A DNA stretch of 64,000 nucleotides from Pseudoalteromonas piscicida (GTDB lineage: Bacteria; Pseudomonadota; Gammaproteobacteria; Enterobacterales; Alteromonadaceae): positions 1,094,501-1,158,500 of the forward strand of contig NZ_CP011924.1 of NCBI RefSeq assembly GCF_000238315.3. Direction: 5' to 3'. The notes under the pieces were generated by a model. It did not search any database, was not told the DNA's origin, and saw only the letters and a list, made by a program, of their open reading frames with translations. Position 1 is the stretch's first letter. Each line of letters starts with the position of its first letter. The position numbers and the translations under genes were made by a program. Shown here one piece after another: positions 1 through 9,900 of this stretch.

Positions 1-350
1 TTGCACCTGCGCTTTTAGCGCGTATGCAGGTTGTGCCTTTCTTCCCGCTTGATACTGATGTGTTAAAACATATCGTGGCACTAAAGCTTGAGAAGGTCGC
101 GGCGCGACTTCGTGACAATCACGCTATACAACTGCGCGTAGATCAAACGGCGCTGGATTATCTAGCCGATAAATGCGCTATGTCTGATAGCGGCGCACGA
201 TTGGTTAACGCAACAATTGAACAACAAATTTTACCTGGGATCGCTCGCTCAATTTTGGGCTTTATGAGCGAAGAAGATATGCCAGATCTGCTGACGCTGA
301 CACTGGATGAAAATGGTGAAATTGAAGCCGTATTCGCCGACTTAAGTTAA
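1..350 (+). CDS. clpV: T6SS ATPase ClpV, C-terminal fragment
   Basis: The reading frame is open from base 3 to the stop at 350, so this is the 3' end of a gene that begins before the window. The segment just before and after the first ATG (position 24) reads APALLAR-MQVVPFFPL, the typical start of the small C-terminal domain of ClpV, the hexameric AAA+ ATPase that disassembles the contracted T6SS sheath in the cytoplasm. The end, with GARLVNATIEQQILPGIAR, fits the same domain. The internal ATG is unlikely to be a true start. VgrG follows 26 bp downstream with its own ribosome site (taaggagac), so this is the end of the structural T6SS operon. Family assignment is confident; the paralogue cannot be judged from so short a piece. 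Confidence 0.85.
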   Translation, partial: APALLARMQVVPFFPLDTDVLKHIVALKLEKVAARLRDNHAIQLRVDQTALDYLADKCAMSDSGARLVNATIEQQILPGIARSILGFMSEEDMPDLLTLTLDENGEIEAVFADLS

Positions 351-376
351 CGGTAGATACGAGTAAGGAGACAAAA

Positions 377-2416
377 ATGGAAATGTTCGCATCACTTGCC
401 GATAAACTGCCTAAGGCAAACGAAAGTCACTTTGCAATCGAAATTGCGGGGCTGTCTGGGAGTTTATTTAAAGTATTGAGTTTTGAATCACAGAATGACA
501 GCCTATGCAGTGACTATCGCTTCGATATTGAGGTGTTAAGTGAAGAGCTAATTGAGCCTGATCTGGTGATTGGTAAAGATGTTACATTTTCCATTACGTG
601 GGCCATGTCTGACAGAACGGTTTCGGGAATTATTACCGAATATGTTTGCCATGGTCGCAGTCATCAAGGCTACGTCTATACCTTATCTTTTCAATCACTT
701 TTGGTGTTGCTCAAACATCAGCGATCTAATCGCGTTTTTACCGACATGTCGGCGGATGCCATTATTAAAAGCGTGTTAGATAAGGCAGGGTTCCCGTCAG
801 GAAAATTGCAATTTAAGGCTTCATCACCATCCCTTGCCATGACAGTGCAATACGACGAGAGTGATTTTGACTTTGTAACGCGTTTAATGCGCCGCTACGG
901 TTTTGTTTACGGCAGCACAGAGTCAACGGGTAGCCAAGCCAACCTGTCGGTGTTTGGCAGTAGCAGTGATTTTTCTTCAGAGATGGAAGAGATCACCTTG
1001 CCTTATGCGTCACCCACCGGACAAGTTAGACCGAGTGAGTCTGTCTTTGCCTTTTCTAAAAAAGCGAGCCTACTAAATAGCGGCTTTAGGCTGTATGACG
1101 AAGACTATGAAAAAGGCTGCGCACTGTCTGTTAATAGCAATAATCAATCAGAGGTTGGTGGCTTTGGTGAAGACTGTATATTTGCTGAAAACTTCATGAC
1201 TGAAGGAGATGGCGATGCGCTTACCAAAGTACACCAGCAAAGCATCGACTGCCGGAGAAATGTTTTTGTTATCGATACCGACTGCCGAGCGCTTCGCCCG
1301 GGCGTAGCTTTAACCATAACCGATCACCTTAATTATAGTGGTCGTTACTTAGTGGTGTCCGTTGCCCACAAAGGCTGTCAAGGCGGTAGTGTTGAATACG
1401 GTTCCAAGGTAAAAGGCTTAACCTATAAAAACCAAGCGACGATTATCCCAATTGATGTGCAGTTTAAAGCGCCTGTTATTAAGCGCAAAAAGGTTTTTGC
1501 ATCGTTTAACGCCAAGATTGAGCAAGAAGTGGATGACAAAGGACGCTATAAAGTCAAGCTGCCATTCAACCAAGATGGTGAAGGGGAAGAGAGTAAACCG
1601 ACTCGACTTATGCAGCACTATGGTGGGCCTGGCGGGCACGGCATGCACTTTCCTTTAAACAAAGGAACCGAGGTTATGGTGGCGGGCGAAAATGGCGACT
1701 TAGACAGGCCGATTATTCTCGGTGCACTATTTAACGATGAAGCACTAAGCCCGGTGACAGCCGAGAATGCTACTGAAAATAAATTGGTAACAAAGGCAGA
1801 AAACACCTTGTTGATGGATGACAAACAAGGCGAAGAGAAAATCCAACTGTTCACCAAAGCGCAAGAAAACATGCTCGAATTTAATGCCACCGAAGGCAGC
1901 GAATTTATCAAGCTTGAAACCAAAAAAGGTTACATCGATATTAAATCGAAAGAAGCGATGACGCTGCAATCACAAGCGAATATTGTGGCACAAGCCGACA
2001 AAGAAATAAGCATTCGCGTAGAAGATGCTGTTTATATCCAAAGTATCGAGTCCAATATTGAGATCAATGCCAAAGAGGCGATTCAACTCACCGCAGATAC
2101 CGACATTAAAATTCAGTCTGCTGACAGCAATATTCAATTTGAAGCGCAACAATCCATCAACCTAGAGGCCGCGCAAGACATCAGTTACTTCAGTGTTGAT
2201 GGTAACGTCGAGCTTGCGGCACAAAATGGTAACTTCACTATCAATGCCGATAGAAACATTTCTATTGTTGGGCAAGGTAGCGGTTCAATTCAGCTTTCTC
2301 AAGGCGGCGGCAAAATAGAAATAGATGCGGCAGGTAATATTACCATTGATGCCAACAACTTGAACTTAAGCGCCAGCAACATTTCAGTGTCTGGCTCAGC
2401 AATTAGCCATAACTAA
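377..2416 (+). CDS. vgrG: T6SS spike protein VgrG
   Basis: A 679-aa VgrG. The N-terminal half has the phage gp27-like fold, with the pattern around LLKHQRSNRVFTDMSADAI (about residues 112-130) and YDESDFDFVTRLMRRYGF (about 154-171) that marks VgrG proteins. A gp5-like OB region lies near residue 370-460 (GRYKVKLPF, GGPGGHGMHFPL, GTEVMVAGENGDLDRPIILG). The last ~180 residues are a repetitive beta-helix needle rich in Asn, Ile and Glu (for example IEINAKEAIQL). There is no extra C-terminal enzyme domain, so this is a structural rather than an evolved VgrG. It trimerises at the tip of the Hcp tube and probably carries the effector encoded downstream through the PAAR-like protein. Ribosome site taaggagac lies upstream of the ATG at 377. 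Confidence 0.95.
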   Translation: MEMFASLADKLPKANESHFAIEIAGLSGSLFKVLSFESQNDSLCSDYRFDIEVLSEELIEPDLVIGKDVTFSITWAMSDRTVSGIITEYVCHGRSHQGYVYTLSFQSLLVLLKHQRSNRVFTDMSADAIIKSVLDKAGFPSGKLQFKASSPSLAMTVQYDESDFDFVTRLMRRYGFVYGSTESTGSQANLSVFGSSSDFSSEMEEITLPYASPTGQVRPSESVFAFSKKASLLNSGFRLYDEDYEKGCALSVNSNNQSEVGGFGEDCIFAENFMTEGDGDALTKVHQQSIDCRRNVFVIDTDCRALRPGVALTITDHLNYSGRYLVVSVAHKGCQGGSVEYGSKVKGLTYKNQATIIPIDVQFKAPVIKRKKVFASFNAKIEQEVDDKGRYKVKLPFNQDGEGEESKPTRLMQHYGGPGGHGMHFPLNKGTEVMVAGENGDLDRPIILGALFNDEALSPVTAENATENKLVTKAENTLLMDDKQGEEKIQLFTKAQENMLEFNATEGSEFIKLETKKGYIDIKSKEAMTLQSQANIVAQADKEISIRVEDAVYIQSIESNIEINAKEAIQLTADTDIKIQSADSNIQFEAQQSINLEAAQDISYFSVDGNVELAAQNGNFTINADRNISIVGQGSGSIQLSQGGGKIEIDAAGNITIDANNLNLSASNISVSGSAISHN

Positions 2417-2432
2417 GCAGGGAGCAAAGTCT

Positions 2433-2855
2433 ATGAAAACCAATGTCGTACAATTTCCACAATCGTTGAGTAACATCGTATGGCGTGTATCTGCCATTGA
2501 TAAATTAGGTAAAGTGTTACGAGTGAAGTGTGACGAATCTAATGTAGAAATGAAGGTTAAAGGCCAATTAGACAGTGTGACACGCGTAAGTATTGACGAT
2601 GAAGTGTTGCTACATAGCGTGGCAATGCCTATTGTTATTGGTCGCTTAGCTGCACCGCAAGACTTTCCGGCAGCGTCGGTGACAAATAACAACGGCACCG
2701 TGGTGTTAAATGGCGAGCAAAAAGTCTGTGTCAAAACCAAAAATGGCAGCATTGCAATCAACGGCAATGGTGAGATACAGCTTGAAGGTAAACTGCTAAA
2801 CGCCGATATTGAGCAAGATCTCAGCCTCCAAGGCTGGCCAATTCGATTAAATTAA
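2433..2855 (+). CDS. Small VgrG-linked T6SS protein (DUF6484-like)
   Basis: A 140-aa soluble protein starting 17 bp after vgrG. It has no signal peptide or membrane segment. The middle part (DEVLLHSVAMPIVIGRL, about residues 57-73) and the later repetitive beta-rich stretch (NNNGTVVLNGE, NGSIAINGNGEIQLEGK) resemble small proteins next to vgrG that are often labelled DUF6484; that label is recalled, not searched. The C-terminal half has a beta-helix look similar to the VgrG needle, so it may extend or cap the spike. Position and spacing put it in one operon with vgrG and the genes that follow. Function is otherwise unknown. Confidence 0.55.
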   Translation: MKTNVVQFPQSLSNIVWRVSAIDKLGKVLRVKCDESNVEMKVKGQLDSVTRVSIDDEVLLHSVAMPIVIGRLAAPQDFPAASVTNNNGTVVLNGEQKVCVKTKNGSIAINGNGEIQLEGKLLNADIEQDLSLQGWPIRLN

Positions 2856-2872
2856 GCTGATACGGTGTGACT

Positions 2873-4024
2873 ATGTTTTTAGCTGCAACCAAATTGGCCG
2901 TTCACCGTCAACAACTCAAGTCGCTTTGGCGTCATTATCAAAAGTTTAATGCACGTCAAGTAGTTGAGACTGGGCGTTTACATGCCCTTGAAAAACAATT
3001 ATTAAATCATTTGTATACCTTAGCTGAGACGGACGACGAGCACTGGATAAATCGCTCCCAACTAGATTGTATCTCGCACGGGTCGATTGACGATGTATTT
3101 ACGTTAACCCAAGAGATTGACTCACCACAGCTGTTGTTACTTATTAACCATCTTTTTGGGACAAGAGCACTTGAAGCCCAAGCTAGTGAAATCATCACGG
3201 CGATTAACAGCGAGCCTGCGCTTGCTGAGCTGCTCATTCATAACTTGTCAGCATGGCGCATTGATCTTGGTGATGCACTCAGACAGCGAATTTTATCAAC
3301 AGATGAAAATTGGCCTACGAGCCTTATCTATTTAGCATTTAGTACGGCTAACTTGTCGCGCCACCAACTCATGGCCGCACTTGATCATAGCAACCCTGAA
3401 ATTGCCTACACGGCATTGGTAAATATGTGGTTGTGTAATACAGAGCAACTTTCAGAGCACTTAGTAAAGCGGTTTGCGATGACAGATGATGCCGCGCTCA
3501 AAGCAAAATTATTGCAGCTGGCAGGTTTACTCGATGAGCCAAAATGGGATGAACCATGCTTACTTTATTGTCAGCATAATCCAAGCTACATTGCAGAAGT
3601 ATTTCCATACTTTTCTCATATCCGCTCGTTACAAAATCTAGTTAAGTTACTCGAAGTCCCCAGTACCGCTCGTCCAGCTTACGAGGCGTGGAAACAAATC
3701 ACCGATCTCGACTTGCCTGAAGAATTCTCAATAAGTGATGCGCAAACTGGCGTTAAATCTCAAAAATCGCAAAAACTACCCAGTTTTAAGCAAGCAGAAT
3801 ACGAACGCCAAGCCCTAATTACGGCAAATATCCAACATCAACTCGCAGGGCGTAAAGTCTCTGAGCCAGCGGCTTGGTTACAACAGGGATTGGCTGGCCT
3901 TGCTATACAGCGCAAGCTTTCCAAAATTTCCTCGCATGCACCTGGCGCTGCGCTTTTTTACATGCCGATGGCTTATCTTCAATGGCAATCAGTGAAACAG
4001 GAGTTGAACCATGCTAGTGAATGA
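2873..4024 (+). CDS. T6SS-associated HEAT-like protein (TIGR02270 type)
   Basis: A protein of about 383 aa made almost wholly of short amphipathic helices, for example HLFGTRALEAQASEIITAI and ALDHSNPEIAYTALVNMWL, with the spacing of HEAT-like repeats. This look and the position between vgrG and a DUF2169 gene match the TIGR02270 group of T6SS-associated proteins, whose role is not established (inference: scaffold or effector-loading adaptor). Two starts are possible, GTG at 2867 and ATG at 2873; the ATG was chosen because the GTG adds only two residues. The 3' end overlaps the next gene by 14 bp, which suggests translational coupling. Confidence 0.6.
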   Translation: MFLAATKLAVHRQQLKSLWRHYQKFNARQVVETGRLHALEKQLLNHLYTLAETDDEHWINRSQLDCISHGSIDDVFTLTQEIDSPQLLLLINHLFGTRALEAQASEIITAINSEPALAELLIHNLSAWRIDLGDALRQRILSTDENWPTSLIYLAFSTANLSRHQLMAALDHSNPEIAYTALVNMWLCNTEQLSEHLVKRFAMTDDAALKAKLLQLAGLLDEPKWDEPCLLYCQHNPSYIAEVFPYFSHIRSLQNLVKLLEVPSTARPAYEAWKQITDLDLPEEFSISDAQTGVKSQKSQKLPSFKQAEYERQALITANIQHQLAGRKVSEPAAWLQQGLAGLAIQRKLSKISSHAPGAALFYMPMAYLQWQSVKQELNHASE

Positions 4025-5051
4025 ATCCGAGTGGCAAAGTAGCACGGTTGAGGCTTGGGATGAGGAAAAAGATCCCATCGTAGTCATCGCTGTAAAGCAA
4101 AACTTTGAATACGACGTAAAGGGTAATGTGTATCCCGATCCAACTGGAGCGCCTGTTGTACTTGCTGATGACTTTGACGGTGAAGGGCTTGAAGCCAGCC
4201 TAACCGCCGTTAGCGAAGTTCAGCCTTATAAAACCGGTTTTGAAGTATATGGTGAATTGACCTGCTTTCCACCAACCGACAAACAAGCGCGAGTGATTGA
4301 AGTAGGACTCAAACTCGGCTGTAACGACAGGGTCTTTGTTGATAAATTACTTCGAGTTACTGGTGAGCGTGTGTGGAAGCGATCTCTATTTGGGCCCGTG
4401 GCGAGCGATCCACAAGTGTTATCGCCCTGTGTATTAAATTACCAACTTGCCTATGGCGGCACAAGTCCGTCGGATGAAGAACAAGTTTCAACCCAAAATC
4501 CCCTTGGTCGTGGCTATAAGCTCAAAAATAAAGAAGCGAAAGGCCAGCCATTGCCGCAAGTGGAATATGCCAATCAGGTATTAAAAAAGCCGAGTCACGA
4601 CACTGCGGTTGCAAGTTTTGCAGCGATCCCACCATTTTGGTCGCCAAGGGTGGATAAACTTCCTGAGGTTGACGAATCCCAAGCTTTAGAGGGCAAGTTC
4701 CCATTTAAAGCAGCAGTCCCTGCTGCGCATTATCAAGTCGCACCGCAAGACCAACAAACTCAAAACCCATTTAGTGATGGCTGGTGGATTGACATGATGG
4801 GCTTGACACCAGATTTACCTTATGGACAAAGTCTAAAGCTAACGTTGCCCAGAATCATGCCTCGCTGTCGTTTGGTTAATGGCCCAGACGGCATGCCTAT
4901 TGATATGCAGTGTGATACGCTGGTAATTGACTCGCAAACACAACAGTTTTCATTAATATGGCGAGGAAGGGTAAAAAAGAGCCAAACAGGCAGTAACAGT
5001 GTGTTCTTAGTAGAAGAGGCGCAAGCGCAAGGAGTGGCACATGCAGTTTGA
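4011..5051 (+). CDS. DUF2169 domain T6SS adaptor protein
   Basis: A 346-aa cytoplasmic protein. The patterns VIAVKQNFEYDVKGNVYPDPTG, FEVYGELTCFPPTDKQARVIEVGLKLG and LRVTGERVWKRSLFGPVASDP match DUF2169 proteins as recalled. These are found with VgrG, PAAR and toxin genes and are thought to act as adaptors that load effectors on the spike. Evidence for the family is motif recognition only. It overlaps the preceding gene by 14 bp and the following gene by 11 bp, so the whole group is probably one coupled transcript. No membrane segment or signal peptide is visible. Confidence 0.75.
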   Translation: MLVNESEWQSSTVEAWDEEKDPIVVIAVKQNFEYDVKGNVYPDPTGAPVVLADDFDGEGLEASLTAVSEVQPYKTGFEVYGELTCFPPTDKQARVIEVGLKLGCNDRVFVDKLLRVTGERVWKRSLFGPVASDPQVLSPCVLNYQLAYGGTSPSDEEQVSTQNPLGRGYKLKNKEAKGQPLPQVEYANQVLKKPSHDTAVASFAAIPPFWSPRVDKLPEVDESQALEGKFPFKAAVPAAHYQVAPQDQQTQNPFSDGWWIDMMGLTPDLPYGQSLKLTLPRIMPRCRLVNGPDGMPIDMQCDTLVIDSQTQQFSLIWRGRVKKSQTGSNSVFLVEEAQAQGVAHAV

Positions 5052-5943
5052 ATTAATCGCGCTAGAAACCCCCGCCGGTAACCATCCCAGTGCTTTATAT
5101 ACCGCCGTCGCAAACAACATGCGCTTTTGCACGCCGAGCAAAGCCATTGTTAGATACGATAGAAGCCTCGATGCCCCATACTTGCGCGCACAAATTGAAG
5201 AAATCTCGGTCACACTACGTAAAGACCGCTGTTTAGCCATTCTAGAATCGTTATTAAGCCAGGCTAAGCAACGGTTTGATGGCAGTGCCAACACGTGGGA
5301 TGGCACCATTAATCTAGTTACTGCCAACACAAAAGCAGAAGAGCCATATATAGAGCTGTCTGATATTAGGACGCTTTGTGACCACCTTGAGCTGAAAGTT
5401 GACGATATTCAGTTGCATCAAACGCTTGATATTGATTCGCTCTTGCCAAATAGCCTCTATGTATTTGTAGACAGTTGCGTTGGTTATGATGAAGCGTCAA
5501 AACCAAACTGGGTAGGCAAGCTACAAGTTGTTGGCGGCCCTGAAGGTGTTGTATTAAGTGAAGGCGGTTGCGCATTGCTTGGTACAAGTGCTAATAAAAA
5601 TGCATGCCAAACCAAAGCATACCAGGGCGACTTAGGTGAGCTATTAAAAGAGCTGCACGCAGAGATAAACGAGCCTTATATTTCGACCCGCTTACTTAGT
5701 GAGCAGTGGCAAAGAGAATGGCTTAATGCTAGCCGCGTCTTGTACCAAGAACACGACGCGTTAATTGAACTCAACAACACGGCAAATACCATTGGTTATA
5801 TTGGCGCTGGCCATAATGCAATGGGGCTTGCGGTTGCCAGCAGTTATTTACACAACCCGTTAAATAGCCACATTGAAAGAGTGTGGCTGATCACAGAGCA
5901 AGAAAAACCACAATTAATCTCAGTAACAAGGAGTGTGTTATGA
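5041..5943 (+). CDS. Uncharacterised T6SS-cluster protein, possibly thiolase-like fold
   Basis: A 300-aa protein that I do not recognise by name. Some patches recall the beta-ketoacyl synthase/thiolase fold: LYVFVDSCVGYDE, GVVLSEGGCALLGTS (about residues 160-175) and IGYIGAGHNAMGLAVASSYL (about 247-267). No clear Cys-His-His active site can be placed, so if it has that fold it may be catalytically dead. It sits between the DUF2169 and PAAR-like genes, overlapping both by a few bases, which implies a role in effector handling. No signal peptide or TM helix. The fold suggestion is an inference from short motifs. Confidence 0.4.
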   Translation: MQFELIALETPAGNHPSALYTAVANNMRFCTPSKAIVRYDRSLDAPYLRAQIEEISVTLRKDRCLAILESLLSQAKQRFDGSANTWDGTINLVTANTKAEEPYIELSDIRTLCDHLELKVDDIQLHQTLDIDSLLPNSLYVFVDSCVGYDEASKPNWVGKLQVVGGPEGVVLSEGGCALLGTSANKNACQTKAYQGDLGELLKELHAEINEPYISTRLLSEQWQREWLNASRVLYQEHDALIELNNTANTIGYIGAGHNAMGLAVASSYLHNPLNSHIERVWLITEQEKPQLISVTRSVL

Positions 5944-6962
5944 GCTTTATCGCAGCAGTAAAGGGAAAAGAGCCAGATTCGATTCAGTACGATCAAGATG
6001 CCATGTCTGCAACGCTGAGAGTAGGCGGGAGTGTGTCGTGGCGACATAACAATCCTGCATTGTTAAAGCTTACTATCGCAGCGAAAAATAATGGTGCCAT
6101 TGGTTGTGTAAATGGGATAGCCGTATTTCCTGACAAGGCCAGCGATGAAAACGCATTTATAGATGAGATTGCGCGCGCTAAATATGGCGATATGGTATTG
6201 GGTGAAATGATAACTGAGTTTGCCAGTGACTATATTGTCCCACCGCCAAACTGGAACGACGAAAAAAACGAGCCAATTTTACCTCATCAAGAGCCAGATA
6301 CTGGCATGGATATGCATAAGCCAATTGATGACGCTCGGGCATTTTTAGGTTTGGTTGAACGCAAAATAGGATGGCAAGCTGGCACTGAGGAACAAATTGA
6401 AAAAGATGTAGATAGCGAAGCACAGCAAGTCGGTATCGTAAGCGGGCAAAACGTATTAATTAATGGTCGCACTGCAGTCCATAAAGACAGTGGTGGCATG
6501 CTAAATACCATAGATGTGTGCTGGACTAAAATTGGCAAAGTTGTTGTGCCAATTCCTTATAGCAATCTTGCTAAGTCCGGTGATGCAGCGAGCACGGCAA
6601 GCTCGGTAAAAATCAATGGCAATCCCGCAGCAAATATCAAAAGTAACTTTTCAAAAAGCACAGGTGACCAACCCGGTAAAAAGAAAGGCATTGCCAGTGG
6701 CACAATCAAAGGCAAAGCAGAGTTTATTACCAGCTCTTTTGATGTGTATATCGAAGGAAAACCTGCAGTTCGCCAAGGAGATCTTATGATCTCTAACAGT
6801 AAAAACACGCCGCCTTCTCCTCTTAATCAACCGGGCGGTGCGACCCCTAGCTCACTGTCAGTGGCAAAAAGAGATGCAACCCCCGATAAATCAGGAAGTA
6901 AAAAGTTAAAAGTAAGCGTATCAGGTAAAGAGTATTACAAGGATGGAGTGAAACTAGGATGA
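5940..6962 (+). CDS. PAAR-like (DUF4150-type) spike-tip protein
   Basis: A 340-aa protein. The start ATG at 5940 overlaps the stop of the previous gene (ttATGA) and is preceded by aaggag, which favours it over the longer frame beginning at 5883. The central part has the repeated, Gly- and Asn-rich beta pattern of DUF4150/PAAR-like tips: VLINGRTAVHKDSGGMLNTIDVCWTKIG, VKINGNPAANIKSNFSKSTGD and DVYIEGKPAVRQGDLM (about residues 180-300). PAAR-like tips sharpen the VgrG spike and tether effectors. The tail is Ser/Lys-rich (PSSLSVAKRDATPDKSG). The gene overlaps the effector start by 4 bp (ATGA), so the two products are very likely made together and probably form the delivery pair. Confidence 0.75.
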   Translation: MSFIAAVKGKEPDSIQYDQDAMSATLRVGGSVSWRHNNPALLKLTIAAKNNGAIGCVNGIAVFPDKASDENAFIDEIARAKYGDMVLGEMITEFASDYIVPPPNWNDEKNEPILPHQEPDTGMDMHKPIDDARAFLGLVERKIGWQAGTEEQIEKDVDSEAQQVGIVSGQNVLINGRTAVHKDSGGMLNTIDVCWTKIGKVVVPIPYSNLAKSGDAASTASSVKINGNPAANIKSNFSKSTGDQPGKKKGIASGTIKGKAEFITSSFDVYIEGKPAVRQGDLMISNSKNTPPSPLNQPGGATPSSLSVAKRDATPDKSGSKKLKVSVSGKEYYKDGVKLG

Positions 6963-9900
6963 GTGATTTTACAGTACCAGACTTAACGAATCTTGAAACC
7001 GCTCACAGAGAGCTAGTTTTTGAAGGGCTAGCAAACGACCAAGAGAAAGTGTCTTTGATGGTTGCTGATACTAACCCAGATCTTGGCACCTCGGGATACT
7101 ACAAAATACCACTTGGTACTTCTTCGGCGAATGACACTGCGCAAGATGCAGAAGTGGAGCTGGTCCATATTTATCCGTTGAGAATGGGGATAGAGGGAGA
7201 AGATCAGCTAAGAGAAGGGTTTATCTATATTTACGTTGACGGACACTTATGGCGAGAGCTGGAAGTACTTCCAAGGGAAAATGGTGAAGGTGTCGCGTTT
7301 AAAGATGTCAATTTAGCCTTTCAAAAGGGTCATAGAGTTATTCGTGTTGCTGAATATTCGTATAAAAAAGATAACTATGGCAAAGAGTGTAGTGTAGACA
7401 ATACAGAATTAGCACTTGAGATGGTCGACAAAGGGGAGCGGAAAGCCACCACAGAAGAATTAAGTACCATCATCGTCCCAAACAGGTTGTATGGCCAACA
7501 GTGTAGTGTAGAAATCGCCTATTCAGAAACGCAATGGAGCTGGAAGCAAATTGAAGCATTTGGCGGTATGGCTGAAACGGATCCGCGTTTAAATTATGGA
7601 CCAAGTGTAAAGCCCGGTCTTAATGGGGAGAAAGCGACCAACAGACGTGCCAACAGAATGCAAAAACTCGATAAACTGGCAAGTTTTAAGCGGGGTTACG
7701 ATAATTCGACATTACCCGATCACCTAGTTTTACCTGTTCCAGATATGTCAGGTGTGTATGTACCGGTACTAGCCGACAGTTTAGGGTTAGCCCGTGACAC
7801 CAGTGCCAGAGTTGCGATATATCGCAAGGAGTTGTTAAGCCTTCCCGTAACGTCAATACAACAAGATCCTGAATTTAAATCAGAGTCAAACACAGAACGT
7901 TTTGAACCTAGTCCAAACCAATTGGCAAAGCATTCGTTAGCAACTGCAATTCAGAGCACTTTCTTTCACTATCCAAAAGGAATAGAAAAGAAGAAGGCGC
8001 TCGGAGTGGAAGTTGATGAAGACGCCGAAGATCTTGCACAGCAGTATCAGGAGTATATAGAAGATAGCTTCAGCACCACTGAATTTAGAAAATATCTACA
8101 TACTGACCGCGCCTTTGAACTTGGTCTGCAAATTAATCAATCAAAAGCGAAGCTCTTTGAGATTATGAGCGACGAGCAAAAAAACAATTCTTTTTATTAC
8201 TCCATTGAAGACTATGCCTACTACGATGATATACGCCGATGCTTACTATACGCAGTATGCTCCGATGTACTCGGCCCAATAAAGGACTTAACCATTACCC
8301 TGATCAGTCATTTTGCGGTGTCAGACGATGATTTCAAAAAGTTAGATGAATTGGATGCGAATGACGTAGGGCAAGAATGTTGGCTAAAAGCGATGGGGAC
8401 GCATCCGACTGAAAGGCTAAGATTAATTGAGCTGCTCTATCCTAAAAAGATAAAGGATGAAATGACTGCGTATGAGTGCCGTCTTAAAGGTTCAAACGAC
8501 GAATTTGACACGCGCTTTGATCTTACGCTTATGCAAGATAACTTGCAGCCCATGCATGACCAAGACGCATCATTTACAGATGCGGTAATACAAGTACTCC
8601 GAAGAGCCTCACAGGCGATGTGGGGATTCTTGGTGATTGGTCTCGAGGTGCCAACTGGATTAAATGCAGCGCAAGGGCAGGATATTAAATCGGTATACGG
8701 AGACCGTAAAGCTAAAGCAGAAACGTTAGCGCTTGATACAAATGCACTAAAAGATGAAAAAGTGGCACTAGAGCGCTCTATTGAAGCTAAACAAGCGGAA
8801 ATTAATGCTTACATTAAAGCGCGTAACCAAATTTTAAATGCGGCTGTTGCAGGAGGGATGAATCCTGACTCAGTAGTGGCACAGCTAGACTTACAAATAA
8901 AGCGCCAAGAGCAAGCATTACGTGATATCAAAAAAACTGCCTCCAATGTGCAATACCAACTAACGAATGCAAAGAGAGAGCTTAGTGCATTGTCAAGCTC
9001 TATAGAGTATGCAAAATCAGCTAGATTTGAAAACAGTGTCAGAGGGGATCTCTTTGGTCGATTTAAGCAATTAGTAGATGTTTCGACAAATGGTTTGATA
9101 AAAGAGATTAACCTATCAATTGCAGACTATTTAGATGGCAATTTACCTGATGGATTTTTACCTCTGGATTTTCAGTCAAAAGCTGAACGAGCATCTAAGC
9201 GCCTCAGTGAGCTGGAAAAAGCGGCAGAGGCGTTTGCTGATAGTCATCAGAAGACCCCTGTAGCACACCCTTATGTCAGAACTGAGTTAGGTGGAGGACA
9301 GATTGTTCAGCAACAGTTAGATCATATTTTGTCTCTGGATGGTACCTTGGGTGAAATTGAAAAAACACTGGAGCGACAAAAAATAAAAGCCGAATTTGCA
9401 CAAAAACGCTTACAGCAAAAAGTATTGGTGTTGGATGCGAGTAGGATTGATGCATTGGAAAGTAATAAAGAAAGTGCCAATTTCAAACGAAAAAGCGTGT
9501 CTAGGCTTATCGACTTGAATATCTGGAAACAAGAAAGCATCCTAAAAGAAGTGGACTCCTTGGGAAGACTCTCAAAGTTTGCTGTAAAACCTCGCACATA
9601 CAATATAGCATTAAACGGTGCACTATCTTTTGTTGCCGCATTAGAGGCAGTTAATTTATTCGATACAATGAAAAATGCCAGTGCAAGTGGACTTACAAAA
9701 GCCTCTGCAATTCTTGATTTTGCCGATATTATGATCAATATCGGTGCGAATGTGGTAGAAAAAAAAGCTGGATTACCAACCCCTAGGCAAGTAAACGCCA
9801 TATTGAAAAACTCAGCATCGCATGTTTCAGGCATGGTCGTATTAAGAGGGGTATTGGTTTTTACAGCAAACGCGGTTTCCCTACTTGCCGCTGTCGTTAG

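Noticed and set aside
9322..9834. Minus-strand frame of 170 codons inside the effector gene
   Set aside because: It is antisense to the coiled-coil and hydrophobic part of the effector, has no ribosome site or recognisable motif, and arises from codon bias of the real gene.
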